Of a DNA stretch of 64,000 nt, positions 22,285 to 33,547 are shown in pieces. The stretch spans positions 5,810,001 through 5,874,000 of the forward strand of contig NC_063158.1 of assembly GCF_020921035.1 (NCBI RefSeq). Direction: 5' to 3'. How positions within the stretch are numbered: the stretch's first letter is position 1; every line of letters starts with the position of its first letter. The notes under the pieces are model-generated. The model was given only the letters and a program-made list of their open reading frames with translations, was not told where the DNA came from and ran no database searches. The stretch is from Rhodamnia argentea. Taxonomy: Eukaryota; Streptophyta; Magnoliopsida; Myrtales; Myrtaceae. Position numbers and translations under genes: made by a program.

Positions 22285-22544
22285 ACAAATAAGTAGTATT
22301 AATTATATATTATTAATTGTAGAAATCAGAATATTCATCAATTCAAATTAGCATGTACAATACGTAGGTTTGAGAAAAACATAAGAAATCAAAGTATCTT
22401 GGGCCGATCTCATGACTCAATCCGGAATTCGATTGATTAGAAAATTATGGTAAAATCCATTGAATCGTCGAGTGTCTAAATATATGATACATTTACAAGT
22501 TTACTAGATCGAAAATTGATGATATTAAAAAACTTATAGATCCG

Positions 22545-22728
22545 ATGTCACATTCGGTAAAGATTTAGGATATATGTATAGGATAAAGCTAAGCAAATTG
22601 CTTCTGCTCCAAGAACAGAGGACTGTGTTGGTTGTAAGAGATGTGAATCCGCCTGTCCAATGGATTTTTTTAGCACTCAAGTTTATTTGTGCCATGAAAC
22701 AGCTCGAAGCATGGGTCTAGCATATTAA
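22545..22728 (+). pseudogene. psaC: Plastid psaC copy with stop and internal deletion
   Basis: It begins ATGTCACATTCGGTAAAGAT as in psaC (photosystem I iron-sulfur subunit), hits TAG at codon 8, then jumps at 'ggat' (near 22581-22584) to the second half: [20 protein letters not shown] and a C-terminus MGLAY. Roughly 70 nt, including the first 4Fe-4S cysteine cluster, are missing. Substitutions include CPT to CPM. Gene order ndhE-psaC-ndhD is that of the plastid small single-copy region. Confidence 0.9.
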
Positions 22729-22873
22729 TGTTCCATAAAAAATACGTAAATACATTTTGAATTCAATTGATTTTTTTTACCAACAAAAACCCATTCTCGA
22801 AAATAGATAATATATTATTCTTTTTTCTTTATTGAGTATGGATTTTTTTTGTCCAAGTGCATCTTGTCTTTAC

Positions 22874-23597
22874 CACGAATTATTTTCCTTGGTTAACAAT
22901 AATTTGTACTTTTGCCGATATTCGCAAGTTCTTTAATTTTCGTTCTACCTCATAGAGGAAATAAGGTAATAAGGTGGTATACTATATGTATATGCTTATT
23001 AGAACTCCTTTTAATTACCTATACATTTTTTTTTATCATTTTCAATTGAATGATCCATTAACCCAACTAAAAGAGGATCATAAATGGATTCATTTTTTTT
23101 ATTTTTACCAGAGATTGGGAATAAATGGACTTTCTATAGGACCTATTTTACTGACATGATTTATCACCACTTTAGCTACTTTAATGGCTCGGCCGATTAC
23201 TCAAGATTCCCGATTATTCCATTTTCTGATGTTAGCAATGCACAACAGTCAAATAGGGTCATTTTCTTCTCGAGACCTTTTACTTTTTTTCATCATGTGG
23301 GAGTTAGAATTAATTCTCGTTTATCTACTTCTATTGATTTTTTTTGAGGGAGGGAGGGAAGAGACGTCTGCATTCCGATGCAAAATTTATTTTGTACACT
23401 ACGGGGGGTTCCATTTTTCTATTAATAGAGGTTTTGGGTATTGGTTTATGTGGTTCCAACAAACCAGCATTAAATTTGGAAACATTAGCTAATCAATCAT
23501 ATCTGGTGGCACTGGAAATACTATTCTATATTGGATTTCTTATTGTTTTTGCTGTTACATTACTGATTATACCCTTACATACATGGTTACCAGACAC
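22874..23597 (+). pseudogene. ndhD: Plastid ndhD copy, 5' part, interrupted by hAT element
   Basis: It starts ACGAATTATTTTCCTTGGTT. In many dicots plastid ndhD begins with ACG that is edited to AUG in RNA, and this copy keeps ACG. Frameshifts follow within 40 nt and again near 23345 (gaggga-rich insertion). Recognisable pieces are [40 protein letters not shown] and PLHTWLPDT. At 23597 the hAT element interrupts it; ndhD resumes at 26471-26550 (WLPYTHGEAHYGTCMLLAGI) and ends. NdhD is the NuoM-like proton-pumping subunit. Confidence 0.9.
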
Positions 23598-26470
23598 GGC
23601 CGGTTCGGTGGAACCGCCGGTTCCGGGCCGGTTCCGGTTCCGCTTCGGAACCGCCGGTTCATTCCGATTCATTTTTAATAATAATTTTTAAAATAATAAA
23701 TAATAAAATAAATATAATAAATTATAAATTATAAAATACAATTAAATTGTACATTGTAATAAAATATGGGCAAAAAAAAAAAAAGGAATGGGCTTGAACT
23801 TAATGAATTATCATTAAGCGCCTACATATATTCTTGGGGATAGAAGAATCAAAGCTCATGTAGTTCTTTTACCTTTGAGAACCCCAACTTACCTCATCGT
23901 CAATCGTCGCTACCCGTTGTGGTACCCGTGGCGGTGGTATCTCCAACATCATCACTAAAAAATTCGTGTTCACAATCTAACTCTTGGTGTCGATATTTCG
24001 CCCTCGTCCAATCGCCGACACAAGCTTGAGCTTCCACAGAGTCCGAGCTTAATCTTGAACGGCGAGCGTCCAAAATTAATCCTCCAGCACTAAATGCTTG
24101 TTCAACTGCAACCGTTAAAGAAGGGGTTGCTAATATTTGACGAGCGATGAGGGCGAGAATTGGATACTCGATTTGGTGACTCTTCCACCACTTCGAGATT
24201 TCGAAATCTGTACTATGTTCTGCATCACGAAACTCAAATTGAGTGGTTAAATATTTTTCTAATTCAGAAATACTACCTGTTGCCCCCTTTTTTTTTTTTT
24301 TTTGCCTACTCTTAAGCATATTATACCCTCTACTAAGTGAACTACCACCTTCGCTACGTGAGGCAGTAGATTGTAAAGATCCGTAATCACTTAAACCATA
24401 TCTACTACAAAATTCTCCATATAATGCTACTATAGATTCTTTAACATGTCCTAATATATTTGAAATATCTATTGAATCTTCCAAATGTAAACAATCATGA
24501 TAATACACATTCAAATAATCTTGTAAACCTTCTAATTTAATACGTGGATCAAAAACAATACCATCTAAATAGACAAGAGGAATTTGCAAATAATAATGCA
24601 ACCATTTTTCTCGCATTACTAAAATAGTTCGACCTAATTCGGTATCATTTTCATATTCACTAAAAACACTACCAATATTAACACACTCTATTAAAAATAA
24701 ATGCGTTGTAGAATAATAAATATCAGATAAAGTCTTAGTAGCATCATTAAAAATTTTCAAAATATCTAAAATTTTCTTGCAAACGTCCCAATGTTGAGGA
24801 AGTAAAGTAGTTTCGGGAATATTTTGTGAAATAAACATACATAATAAATCTTTATATTCAAAAGTTTGCCGAAGCAACTCGCACGTAGAATTCCAACGAG
24901 TCGGAATATCTTTTGGAAATCTTCTTGCCCTTCTCCCATTTTGTTTACAAAATTTTCCCCATGATTTCATACATTGGAGACGACTCCATAAAAATTTAAT
25001 TGCACTTTTTATTGGGGCGAGAGAAGTGTCAAGAGTTCGTAAACCATCTTGTTCACATAAATTTAAAACATGACAAGCACATCTAATGTGAAAAAATTGT
25101 CCGCCAAAAGTGGGTTTGCAAATATTTTCTAATTTGGGAATAGAAGCGGTATTTGCGGCGGCATTATCAAAACCAATTGAAAATACTGTATTTATTAAAT
25201 TATATTCTTCTAAAACTTGCATAATTATTCTATAAATATTATGAGCCGAATGGCTTTCATCAAAAACTCGGAATGCAATAAGTCTTTTTTGAATCATCCA
25301 ATTGTCATCTATCCAATGACACGTGACACCCATATAAGAATGAATTTGCCAAGGATCACTCCAAATATCGCTACCTATATGCACACGTCCATTGAATTCC
25401 GCAAAAAATTTTGCTAAAGATTTTTTTCCTTTTTTATAAAGATGAAAAACTTCGCGTTTAAGAGTATTTTTTGGAATAGTTGGCGCTATGAACCAACGCA
25501 AGTATTTATCAAATATTTCATATTAAAATTTTCACCAGTATTAAATGGAGCATGATCAAGGGCAACATATTCACCTAATGTTTGTTTATAAAGTGCTTCG
25601 GTGAAACGAAATAAAGGATGAGGATTAGAAGTGGCGTACCCAAAAATTTGTTGTTGCGTATTGTCGATCCCCGCTTGCGTTGGATGTTTTTTCGTCAAAT
25701 GCCGACGGAATGTTCCGTAACTGTCTCCTTTCGTAAATTTATATGTTTGCGAACAATATTTACATTTTACATTATACTTACCTTCGACTTCATCACGTAC
25801 CTTGTCGAAGTGTAGCCACAAGTCCGATATATTATCTCGGCCCTTCCGTTCCGGCTCATTTGCCGTTGACGTTTCTTCGACACCGGTGGGAGGATGAAGA
25901 CTTTCTTGTGTTGGGATGTGCTCGACGTTCGGAATCGGGACATAGTTGATATTATCGTCGTCGTCTTCCCAACTTGCATACTCACGAGGATCATATTCGG
26001 GAATGGGATACTCGGAATCTCCCATAATCATCTTGCCCATGTCGGTATTTCTGCTTCCACTTGCCATTTTTGAGAGAATTGATCGGAAATCCGATTGAGA
26101 GAATTGAGTCGGGATTGAGAGAATTGGGAGAATTTGAGCAATTTGAGAGGATTTCAGAGAGAATTCGAGAGATTGTTCGGAGAATTTGTGACAAAAATGA
26201 AAGGGGAAGCATATGTATTTATAGGCAAGAATTATTTTTAATTCTTTTTTTTTAATTATAAAGCAACGGCCCAAAGAAGAGAGGAGAGGGGGGGGAGGGG
26301 GGGTAGTGCGGGCCCGGGGGCCGAGACCCCAACGGCTCTCCGCCCTCGGGGCCTTTTTTTTTTTTTTCGCGGTTCCGAACCGGCCCGGAACCGCCGGTTC
26401 CGGGCCGGTTTCGGGTTGGAACCGTGGGCCCGATCAACGGGCCGGTTCCGGGCCCAAATGGCCCCCTCTA
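23598..26470 (-). mobile_element. hAT (Ac-like) DNA transposon inserted in the ndhD copy
   Basis: About 2.87 kb. Both ends are GC-rich arrays of 'ccggttccgg'-type subterminal repeats in opposite orientation (23600-23665; 26365-26450). The right end, on the complement, begins TAGAGGGGGCC, typical of plant hAT termini. The interior encodes a minus-strand hAT transposase. The flanks share a 15-bp direct repeat with one mismatch (23583-23597 and 26471-26485), longer than the 8 bp expected for hAT; 'atggttac' at 26471-26478 would be the 8-bp candidate. Confidence 0.85.
23900..26067 (-). pseudogene. hAT transposase, frameshifted
   Basis: The N-terminal part (26067 down to 25486) starts MASGSRNTDM and carries an acidic stretch and a BED-type zinc finger (CKYCSQTYKF...HLTKKH). 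The C-terminal part (25501 down to 23900) has the RNase H-like transposase core (IGSDIWSDPWQIHSYMGVT, IGFDNAAANTASI, FHIRCACHVLNL) and the C-terminal hATC dimerisation domain (ISKWWKSHQIEYPILALIAR, TVAVEQAFSAGG). The two halves overlap in different frames near 25500-25525, a one-base shift. A run of Lys comes from an A/T homopolymer near 24290-24303. Apart from the shift the frame is open, implying recent activity. No plant gene-like introns are seen. Confidence 0.9.
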
Positions 26471-26979
26471 ATGGTTACCATACACCCATGGAGAGGCACA
26501 TTATGGTACCTGTATGCTTCTAGCCGGAATTTTATTAAAATGGGAGCAAAATTAGGAAATTCTCTAGAAGAAATATGGGGTTCTGCTATGAAAATTAAAA
26601 AAAAAAAAAAAAAAAAACAAGGCGAGTGTCATGAGTTCTCGACGCGCACTAAAATATCAAGCTTAAAACTGAATTGGCCATCTCACAATAAATTTAGTAC
26701 TAAATTGACACAACTAAAAGGTTTATAACTGAATTGACCGTTGTAAAACATGTTTAGGGTTTTTTGGACAATTTCGCAGCTAAAACAAAAAAGTTACTAA
26801 GAAAAGCGAGCCTTGGTTTACAATATTTGAAACCGAGTCTCTCGGTAAGTTATATGATTTCCTACTAAAACAGTAACAACAATGTCAAAGCTTCCGGCTT
26901 CGTCAAATAATCATTAGATTGATGCATAAAATACCAAATTGTGTGGTGTGAAAATGAAAAGAAGAACGTTACATACATT
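26471..26979. other. ndhD tail, TIR-element end and SDR-type flank
   Basis: 26471-26550 is the resumed ndhD copy. 26551-26630 is unassigned and ends in an A-run. 26640-26760 is a TIR-family arm ('aaaaggtttataactgaatt'). 26765-26975 matches the SDR array 3' flank (compare 16190-16310: 'actaagaaaagcgag', 'gagtctctcggtaagtt'). Confidence 0.45.
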
Positions 26980-27964
26980 TGTTGGAAATATGGGACAAAT
27001 TGAAGGGTGAATGAATGAGAAATTGATGCTCAAAGAACACCCTTGAGTTGGAAGTGGGAAGTGGAAAAACACTAGTCCCACATTGAAAAGAAAGAAGACT
27101 TTAGAGTGCTTTATAGATAGTTACCCTCTTTTTGAGTGGTAACTGTCACAACACAAGTACTATGCCTCGCGCACGGGCGCAGGGGATGCAAATCCCAGGC
27201 CCCGACGGAGGCCCAACGAGCTGAAACTTGGGCGCGAGCGCACGACCTGCGTACACGAATACAAGACCGAGAGGTGGGCCTCGCGAAAAGCCCAATTTTG
27301 CCTTTCGATTTATTTTCCAACTCAAATTGTTACAATTTTTTTGTAACGGTTGCCGAAATTAATATTATAACGGCAGATTAATGGCATTGCCGTTACGAAA
27401 TCAATATCATAACGGCAGACTTAATCAGCCGTTATAATTCATTAGCAAATTAATGTTGTAACAACCGTTGAATTAATTCTGTTGTTACATAATTAATATT
27501 ATAACGGCAGATTTAATCAGCCGTTATAATTCATTTTTCCGAAACGCCCCCCATCTCGCTGTTATAATTCTATCTTTTGCGATCGGAAAGACTTCACTTT
27601 TTCCTTGATTTCTTTGAATTCCAGCATTACCTTTTACGATAGTGTTCGTTCTTGTTTGGTTCAAGTTCGCCGAGAGCTTTGAAGCGTTGTGCTACCTTCT
27701 TTCTTGTCGACCGTTGTATCTTGGAAAACAGACGTTCACGAGACCTTAAGCACACACCAAAGGGGGCGAATCTATTTTAAGGAAACCGTGCCTAGCACAG
27801 GCCTCGGTATTTGTTTGTATCGAATCTATTCCCTTTCATTTCAGTTGTTCTGCTGCTATAGTCTTCATTTTTGCGATCATTTCCTCAATTTGTTTATGTA
27901 TGATTATTTTCGCCAATTTGTATATTGTGCATAGCGTACACTAATGCCATATTGAATTGCTACA
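26980..27964 (+). repeat. 5' LTR of the copia element
   Basis: 985 bp. Contains a TATA-like ctttatagata near 27110 (cttataaata in the 3' LTR) and internal short repeats of 'aatattataacggcaga' alternating with 'aatcagccgttataattcat' (27355-27535), which form inverted repeats. The sequence directly after it (atcttaaaacagatttcgat) does not match the usual initiator-Met primer site. Confidence 0.9.
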
Positions 27965-28008
27965 ATCTTAAAACAGATTTCGATCTCGACTCGTACTTGA
28001 AATTCAAA

Positions 28009-31000
28009 TGGCTACTGGAAACGAAGTTGTTGATGTGCTCGCCGACAACATCAACCAAAGCACTGTCTCTACCTTAGCTGTCCAACTGCCTGGATCATCC
28101 TCTGCCCCTGCTGCGGTTTTTGTCCACCATGGTGAGAAACCTGAAAAGTTCAACGGATCGAACTTTAAAAGGTGGCAGTAAAAGATGATGTTTTACTTAA
28201 CAACCTTGAATCTTGCGAGATTCTTGACTAAGGAAGCTCCTAAGCTATCCGAGGGACAAACGGATAAGCAAGCCTTCAACGCTGTTGAGACCGGGAAGCA
28301 CTCTGACTTCCTATGTAGGAACTATGTCATGAACGATTTACATGACTCGTTGTACATTGTCTAATTGTGCAATAAAAACAGCAAAGGAGTTATGGGAATC
28401 CTTGGATCGGAAATATAAAACAGAGGATGTCGGAGCAAAGAAATTTGTTGTCGGTCGATTCCTTGATTATAAGATGGTGGATTCTAAGATCGTGATCAGT
28501 CAAGTGCAAGAAATTCAAGTGATCTTGCATGAGATTCAGGCTGAAGGCATGATCTTGAGTGAAACCTTCCAAGTAGCTTCTATTATTGAGAAGCTACCTC
28601 CCGGGTGGAAGGATTTTAAGAACTACCTCAAGCACAAGCGAAAGGAAATGAACCTAGAGGAGCTGATTGTTAGACTTCGAATCGAAGAAGATAACAGAGG
28701 TTCCGAACGCAGAGAGTTCAATCCTACTACGGCTAAAGCAAATGTTGTGGAGCATAGGCATAGCCCCAAGAACAAGAAGATTGCCAAGCCAAAGTTTGGA
28801 CCAAAAGGAGGAGTTTCCAAGAACAAGTTTCAAGGAAAGTGCTTCAACCGTAGCAAGATGGGTCATAGATCTGTGGATTGTAGACTTCCAAAGAAGAAGA
28901 ATTATGAGACAAATATGATGAATGACATGGCTCGAGACGTGTCAAACATAAACCTTTCTACAATGGTTTATGAAGTGAACTTAGTTGGGTCCAATCCGAA
29001 GGAGTGGTGGATTGACACGGGTGCCACTAGGCACGTATGCTCCAATAAGGACTTGTTCACAACTTTCGAACCAATTATTAGGGAGAAAGTTTTCATGGGA
29101 AACTCTGCCTCTTCTGCTGTCAAAGGCCGATGGAAGGAACCGCTAAAGATGACATCCGGAAAAGAGCTCACTCTGAACAATGTCTTATATGTGCGGGAAA
29201 TTCGAAAGAACCTAGTTTCTGGGTCGCCGTTGAACAAGCATGGATTTCGTATGGTGTTCGAGTCGGACAAAGTTATTTTGTCTAAATCTGGAATGTATGT
29301 GGGGAAGGGATATGTAATTGATAGGCTTTTTAAGCTCAATGTAATGACAATTATCAATAAAGATAATAAGTCTTCCATTTATTTGATTGAGTCTTCCAAT
29401 TTATAGCATGGTAGACTAGGACACGTTAATTATGATACATTGCGTAGATTAATTAACTTGGAACATATACCCTCATTCCAAATTGATTCAAAACATAAAT
29501 GTGAAATTTGTGTTGAGGCAAAATTAACCAGATCATCATTTCAAACAATTGAAAGAAACACCGAACCCCTTGAATTAATTCATAGTGATGTTTGCAATTT
29601 GAAATTCATGCAAACAAGAGGTGGTAATAAATACTTTATTACTTTTATCGATGATAGAACGAAATACTGCTATGTGTATTTGCTTAAAAGCAAAGATGAA
29701 GCCTTAGAGAAATTTGTTCTATATAAGAATGAAGTTGAAAATCAACTTAACAAGAAAATTAAAAGATTAAGAAGTGATAGAGGTGGTGAGTATGAAGTAC
29801 CAATTGGTGAATTCTGTGCACAACACGGAATTATACATAAAGTAACTGCGCCTTATTCACCTCAATCAAATGGTGTTGCTGAACGTAAAAATCGCACATT
29901 GAAAGAAATGATGAATGCGTTATTACCGAGTTCGGGTTTACCTCAAAATATGTGGGGTAAAGCTATTTTGTCAAGCAATTACCTTTTAAATAAGGTACCT
30001 CGAAAGAAAGAGGATAAAACCCCTTATGAGTTATGGAAAGGTAGGAGACCATCCTACAAATACTTACGAGTGTGGGGGTGTCTTGCAAAAGTGGTTGTTC
30101 CAACACCAAAAAAAATAAAGATTGGTCCTAAAACGATGGACTGTATCTTTATAGGCTATGCACGTAATGATAATGCATATCAATTTCTTGTACATGAATC
30201 GAAAATTTCAGATATACACAAGAATACGATCATGGAATCTAGGAATGCATCATTCTTGGAAGATGTATTTCCTTGCAAATCCAATGATGGATCAAGTTCG
30301 TCTAAACGAACGAATGAAACTATGAATGGAAAAAGTCATGATTCAGATCATGAACTAGAGCCCGGACGTGGCAAAAGAGCAAGAGTGGAAAAATCATTTG
30401 GAAATGATTTTCTAACTTATTTGTTAGAAAATGAACCATTAAACTATGCAGAAGCTATGAATTCTTCTAAGGGACCTCTATGGAAAGAAGCAATAAAAAG
30501 TGAAGTTGATTCTATTTTGCAGAATCATACTTGGGAGTTAGTGGATCTTCCTCCTAGTTGTAAACCTTTAGGGTCTAAATGGATCTTTAAAAGGAAAATG
30601 AAACCAGATGGCTCCATTGATAAGTATAAAGCCGGACTTGTAATCAAAGGATACGGACAACGAGAAGGCTTAGATTACTTTGATACTTATTCTCCAGTGA
30701 CGAGAATAAACTCCATCGGGATGATACTTGCAATTGCAGCATTGCGAAATATAGAAGTACATCAAATGGATGTAAAAACAGCTTTGCTAAATGGTGATTT
30801 GGATGAAGAAATCTACACGGAACAACCCGAGGGTTTTATAGTTCCAGGACAAGAAAGGAAAGTCCGTAAATTGGTGAAATCATTGTATGGCCTAAAACGA
30901 GCGCCAAAGCAGTGGCATGAAAAGTTTGATTATGCAATGATTACTAATGGATTTAAGATTAATGAATGTGATAAATGTGTCTACACTAAAGAGACAGAAA

Positions 31001-31977
31001 ATGGCTATGTCATTTTGTGTCTTTACGTAGATGACATACTCATTATTGGTAGTGATGACAAAACAATCAAATCTACCAAGAATATGTTGAATTTAAGATT
31101 TGACATGAAAGATATGGGACTTGCCGACGTGATTTTAGGAATTAAAATCATAAGAACGTCAGAAGGTCTTATTTTAAACCGATCACACTATGTGGACAAG
31201 ATTCTTGGAAAATTCAACATGAATGATTACGGTATTGCTAGAACACCATTAGACAATAATCTTCATCTGTCCAAGAATAGAGGAGAGAGTATTTCTCAAG
31301 TAGAGTACTCTAGAGTTATTGGAAGTCTAATGTACTTAATGAGTTGTACTAGACCGGATATTGCCTATACGGTTAGTAGATTGAGTAGATATACGAGCAA
31401 TCCGAGTTCTGATCACTGGAAAGCAATAGTGAGAGTACTTAGGTACTTACGGTATACTCGGAATCATGGCTCGCATTATACCGGATACCCAGCTGTTTTA
31501 GAAGGATATAGTGATGTGAACTGGATATCCGATATAAAAGACTCAAAATCTACTAGTGGATATGTATTCACATTAGCGAGTGCTGCTGTATCTTGGAAAT
31601 CCTATAAACAAATCGTTATAGCCGGATCCACAATGGAATCTGAATTTATAGCTTTGGATAAATGTGGTGAAGAGGCTAAATGGCTACGCCATTTCTTAGA
31701 GGATATTCCAAAATGGCAAAAACCCGTGCCACCAATCTGTATACATTGTGACAATCAATCTGCGATTGGAAGAGCACAGAGTAACATGTATAATAGTAAG
31801 TCTAGACATATACGTCGTAAACATAATACCATTAGACAACTACTCTCAACTGGAATTATCTCTATTGACTACGTAAAGTCAAAGGATAATATTGCGGATC
31901 CGCTAACCAAAAGGTTAAATAGAGAGTTAGTTGAAAAATTGACAAGAGGAATGGGACTGAAGCCCATAAAAGAATAA
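28009..31977 (+). pseudogene. Defective gag-pol of the copia element
   Basis: Order gag, protease, integrase, reverse transcriptase, RNase H defines Ty1/copia. Gag starts at 28009 (MATGNEVVDV). The frame is broken by TAA at 28180-28182, by a frameshift near 28355-28365, and by TAG at 29404-29406 just before the GAG-pre-integrase motif. Visible motifs: zinc knuckle [14 protein letters not shown] (second Cys replaced by Arg), protease [12 protein letters not shown], integrase core with [15 protein letters not shown], reverse transcriptase YVDDILIIG, RNase H GYSDVNW and CDNQSAIG, and a terminus ADPLTKRL. From 29440 to 31977 the frame is open (845 codons). It cannot make a full polyprotein without readthrough or complementation. 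Confidence 0.95.
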
Positions 31978-32533
31978 GTTGATATAAAGGAAACCCAACC
32001 TAATTGATTGGAGATCCCAAGATCTAGGTTCAAAGGGACAACCTAATTATATGAACTTAGTGATGTCACTTGTGGGGTTTATCCCTAAAACCATTCCTAT
32101 AAAATATCGGTGATATTGTAAGGAAAAGGATAGCAATTTTTGCTTTAATGATTCTTAAGTGGAGTAAACAAATTACTCAAAAAAATTAGTAATCACCTAT
32201 GTGAGAGAGAAGTGGGGCCGCTTCAAAGGAGAATTATTTAGGGCTAAATTCTTTAGAAACTCTTGCGTAACCAGGTTGATGTTCATGGCCAAAACAAACA
32301 TAATCATGAGAACCGAACCGACGTTTGAATGATTCCTATGTGAAGTGTATGGTTCATTTACATAAGAAAGCAGGGCGGTTCAAGGACATCATATCTACTG
32401 GACAGCTAGTAAAGTAAATACACTTTCATAAGGGAAGGTTCAAAGGGTAACACCTACCTATCTTATGCAGGTTTCAATTGTTGAACACTATCACAGAGTC
32501 AAAACTAAAACAATTTTCATTCATGTGGGGGAT

Positions 32534-33542
32534 TGTTGGAAATATGGGACAAATTGAAAGGTGAATGAATGAGAAATTGATGCTCAAAGAACACCCTTGA
32601 GTTGGAAATGGGAAGTGGAAAAATACTAGTCCCACATTGAAAAGAAAGAAGACTTTAGAATGCTTTATAAATAGTTACCCTCTTTTTGAGTGATAACTAT
32701 CACAACACAAATACTATGCCTCACGCACGGGCGCAGGGGGTGCAAATCTCGAGCCCCAACAGAGGCCCAACGAGCTGAAACTTGGGCGCGAGCGCACGAC
32801 CTGCGTACACGAATGCAAGACCGAGAGGTGGGCCTCGCGAAAAGCCCAATTTTGCCTTTCGATTTATTTTCCAACTCAAATTGTTACAATTTTTTTGTAA
32901 CGGTTGTCGAAATTAATATTATAACGGCAGATTAATGGCATTGCTATTACGAAATCAATATCATAACGGTAGACTTAATCAGCCGTTATAATTCATTAGC
33001 AAATTAATGTTGTAACAACTGTTGAATTAATTCTGCTGTTACATAATTAATATTATAACGGCAGATTTAATCAGCCATTATAATTCATTTTTCCAAAACG
33101 CCCCCCATCTTGCTATTATAATTCTATCTTTTGCGACCGGAAAGACTTCACTTTTTCCTCAATTTCTTTGAATTCCAGCATTACCTTTTACGATAGTGTT
33201 CGTTCTCGTTTGGTTCAAGTTCGCCGAGAGCTTTGAAGCGTTGTGCTACCTTCTTTGTTGCCGACCGTTGTATCCCGGGAAACAGACGTTCACAAGACCT
33301 TAAGCACACACCGGAGGAGGCGAATCTGTTTTAAGGAAACCGTGCCTAGCACAGGCCTCGGTATTTGTTTGTATCGAATCTATTCCCTTTCATTTCAGTT
33401 GTTCTGCTGTTATAGTCTTCATTTTTGCGATCATTTCCTCAATTTGTTTATGTATGATTATTTTCGCCAATTTGTATACTGTGCATAGGGTACACTAATG
33501 CCATATTGAATTGCTACACTAATGCCATATTGAATTGCTACA
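32534..33542 (+). repeat. 3' LTR of the copia element, with 24-bp terminal duplication
   Basis: It aligns end to end with the 5' LTR up to 33518 (exactly 985 bp). The last 24 bp are then repeated once more (33519-33542) before the target duplication acatt. Confidence 0.9.
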
Positions 33543-33547
33543 ACATT

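Larger units (their letters stand above)
26980..33542 (+). mobile_element. Complete Ty1/copia LTR retrotransposon (6.56 kb), coding-defective
   Basis: 5' LTR 26980-27964 (985 bp) and 3' LTR 32534-33542 (985 bp plus a 24-bp terminal duplication) begin TGTTGGAAATATGGG and end ...GCTACA. A 5-bp target duplication, acatt, lies at 26975-26979 and 33543-33547. A purine-rich tract (gtgggggat) precedes the 3' LTR. The LTRs differ at roughly 40 positions by eye (about 4%), mostly C/T and G/A transitions, implying insertion some million years ago rather than very recently. The insertion is in SDR-array flank DNA. Confidence 0.95.

Noticed and set aside
20925..23597. Possibility that this part of the window is plastid genome or a bacterial insert
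   Set aside because: Genes are broken and joined in a non-plastid order and are flanked by SDR-array DNA and a nuclear hAT element; sequence is plastid-type, not bacterial.
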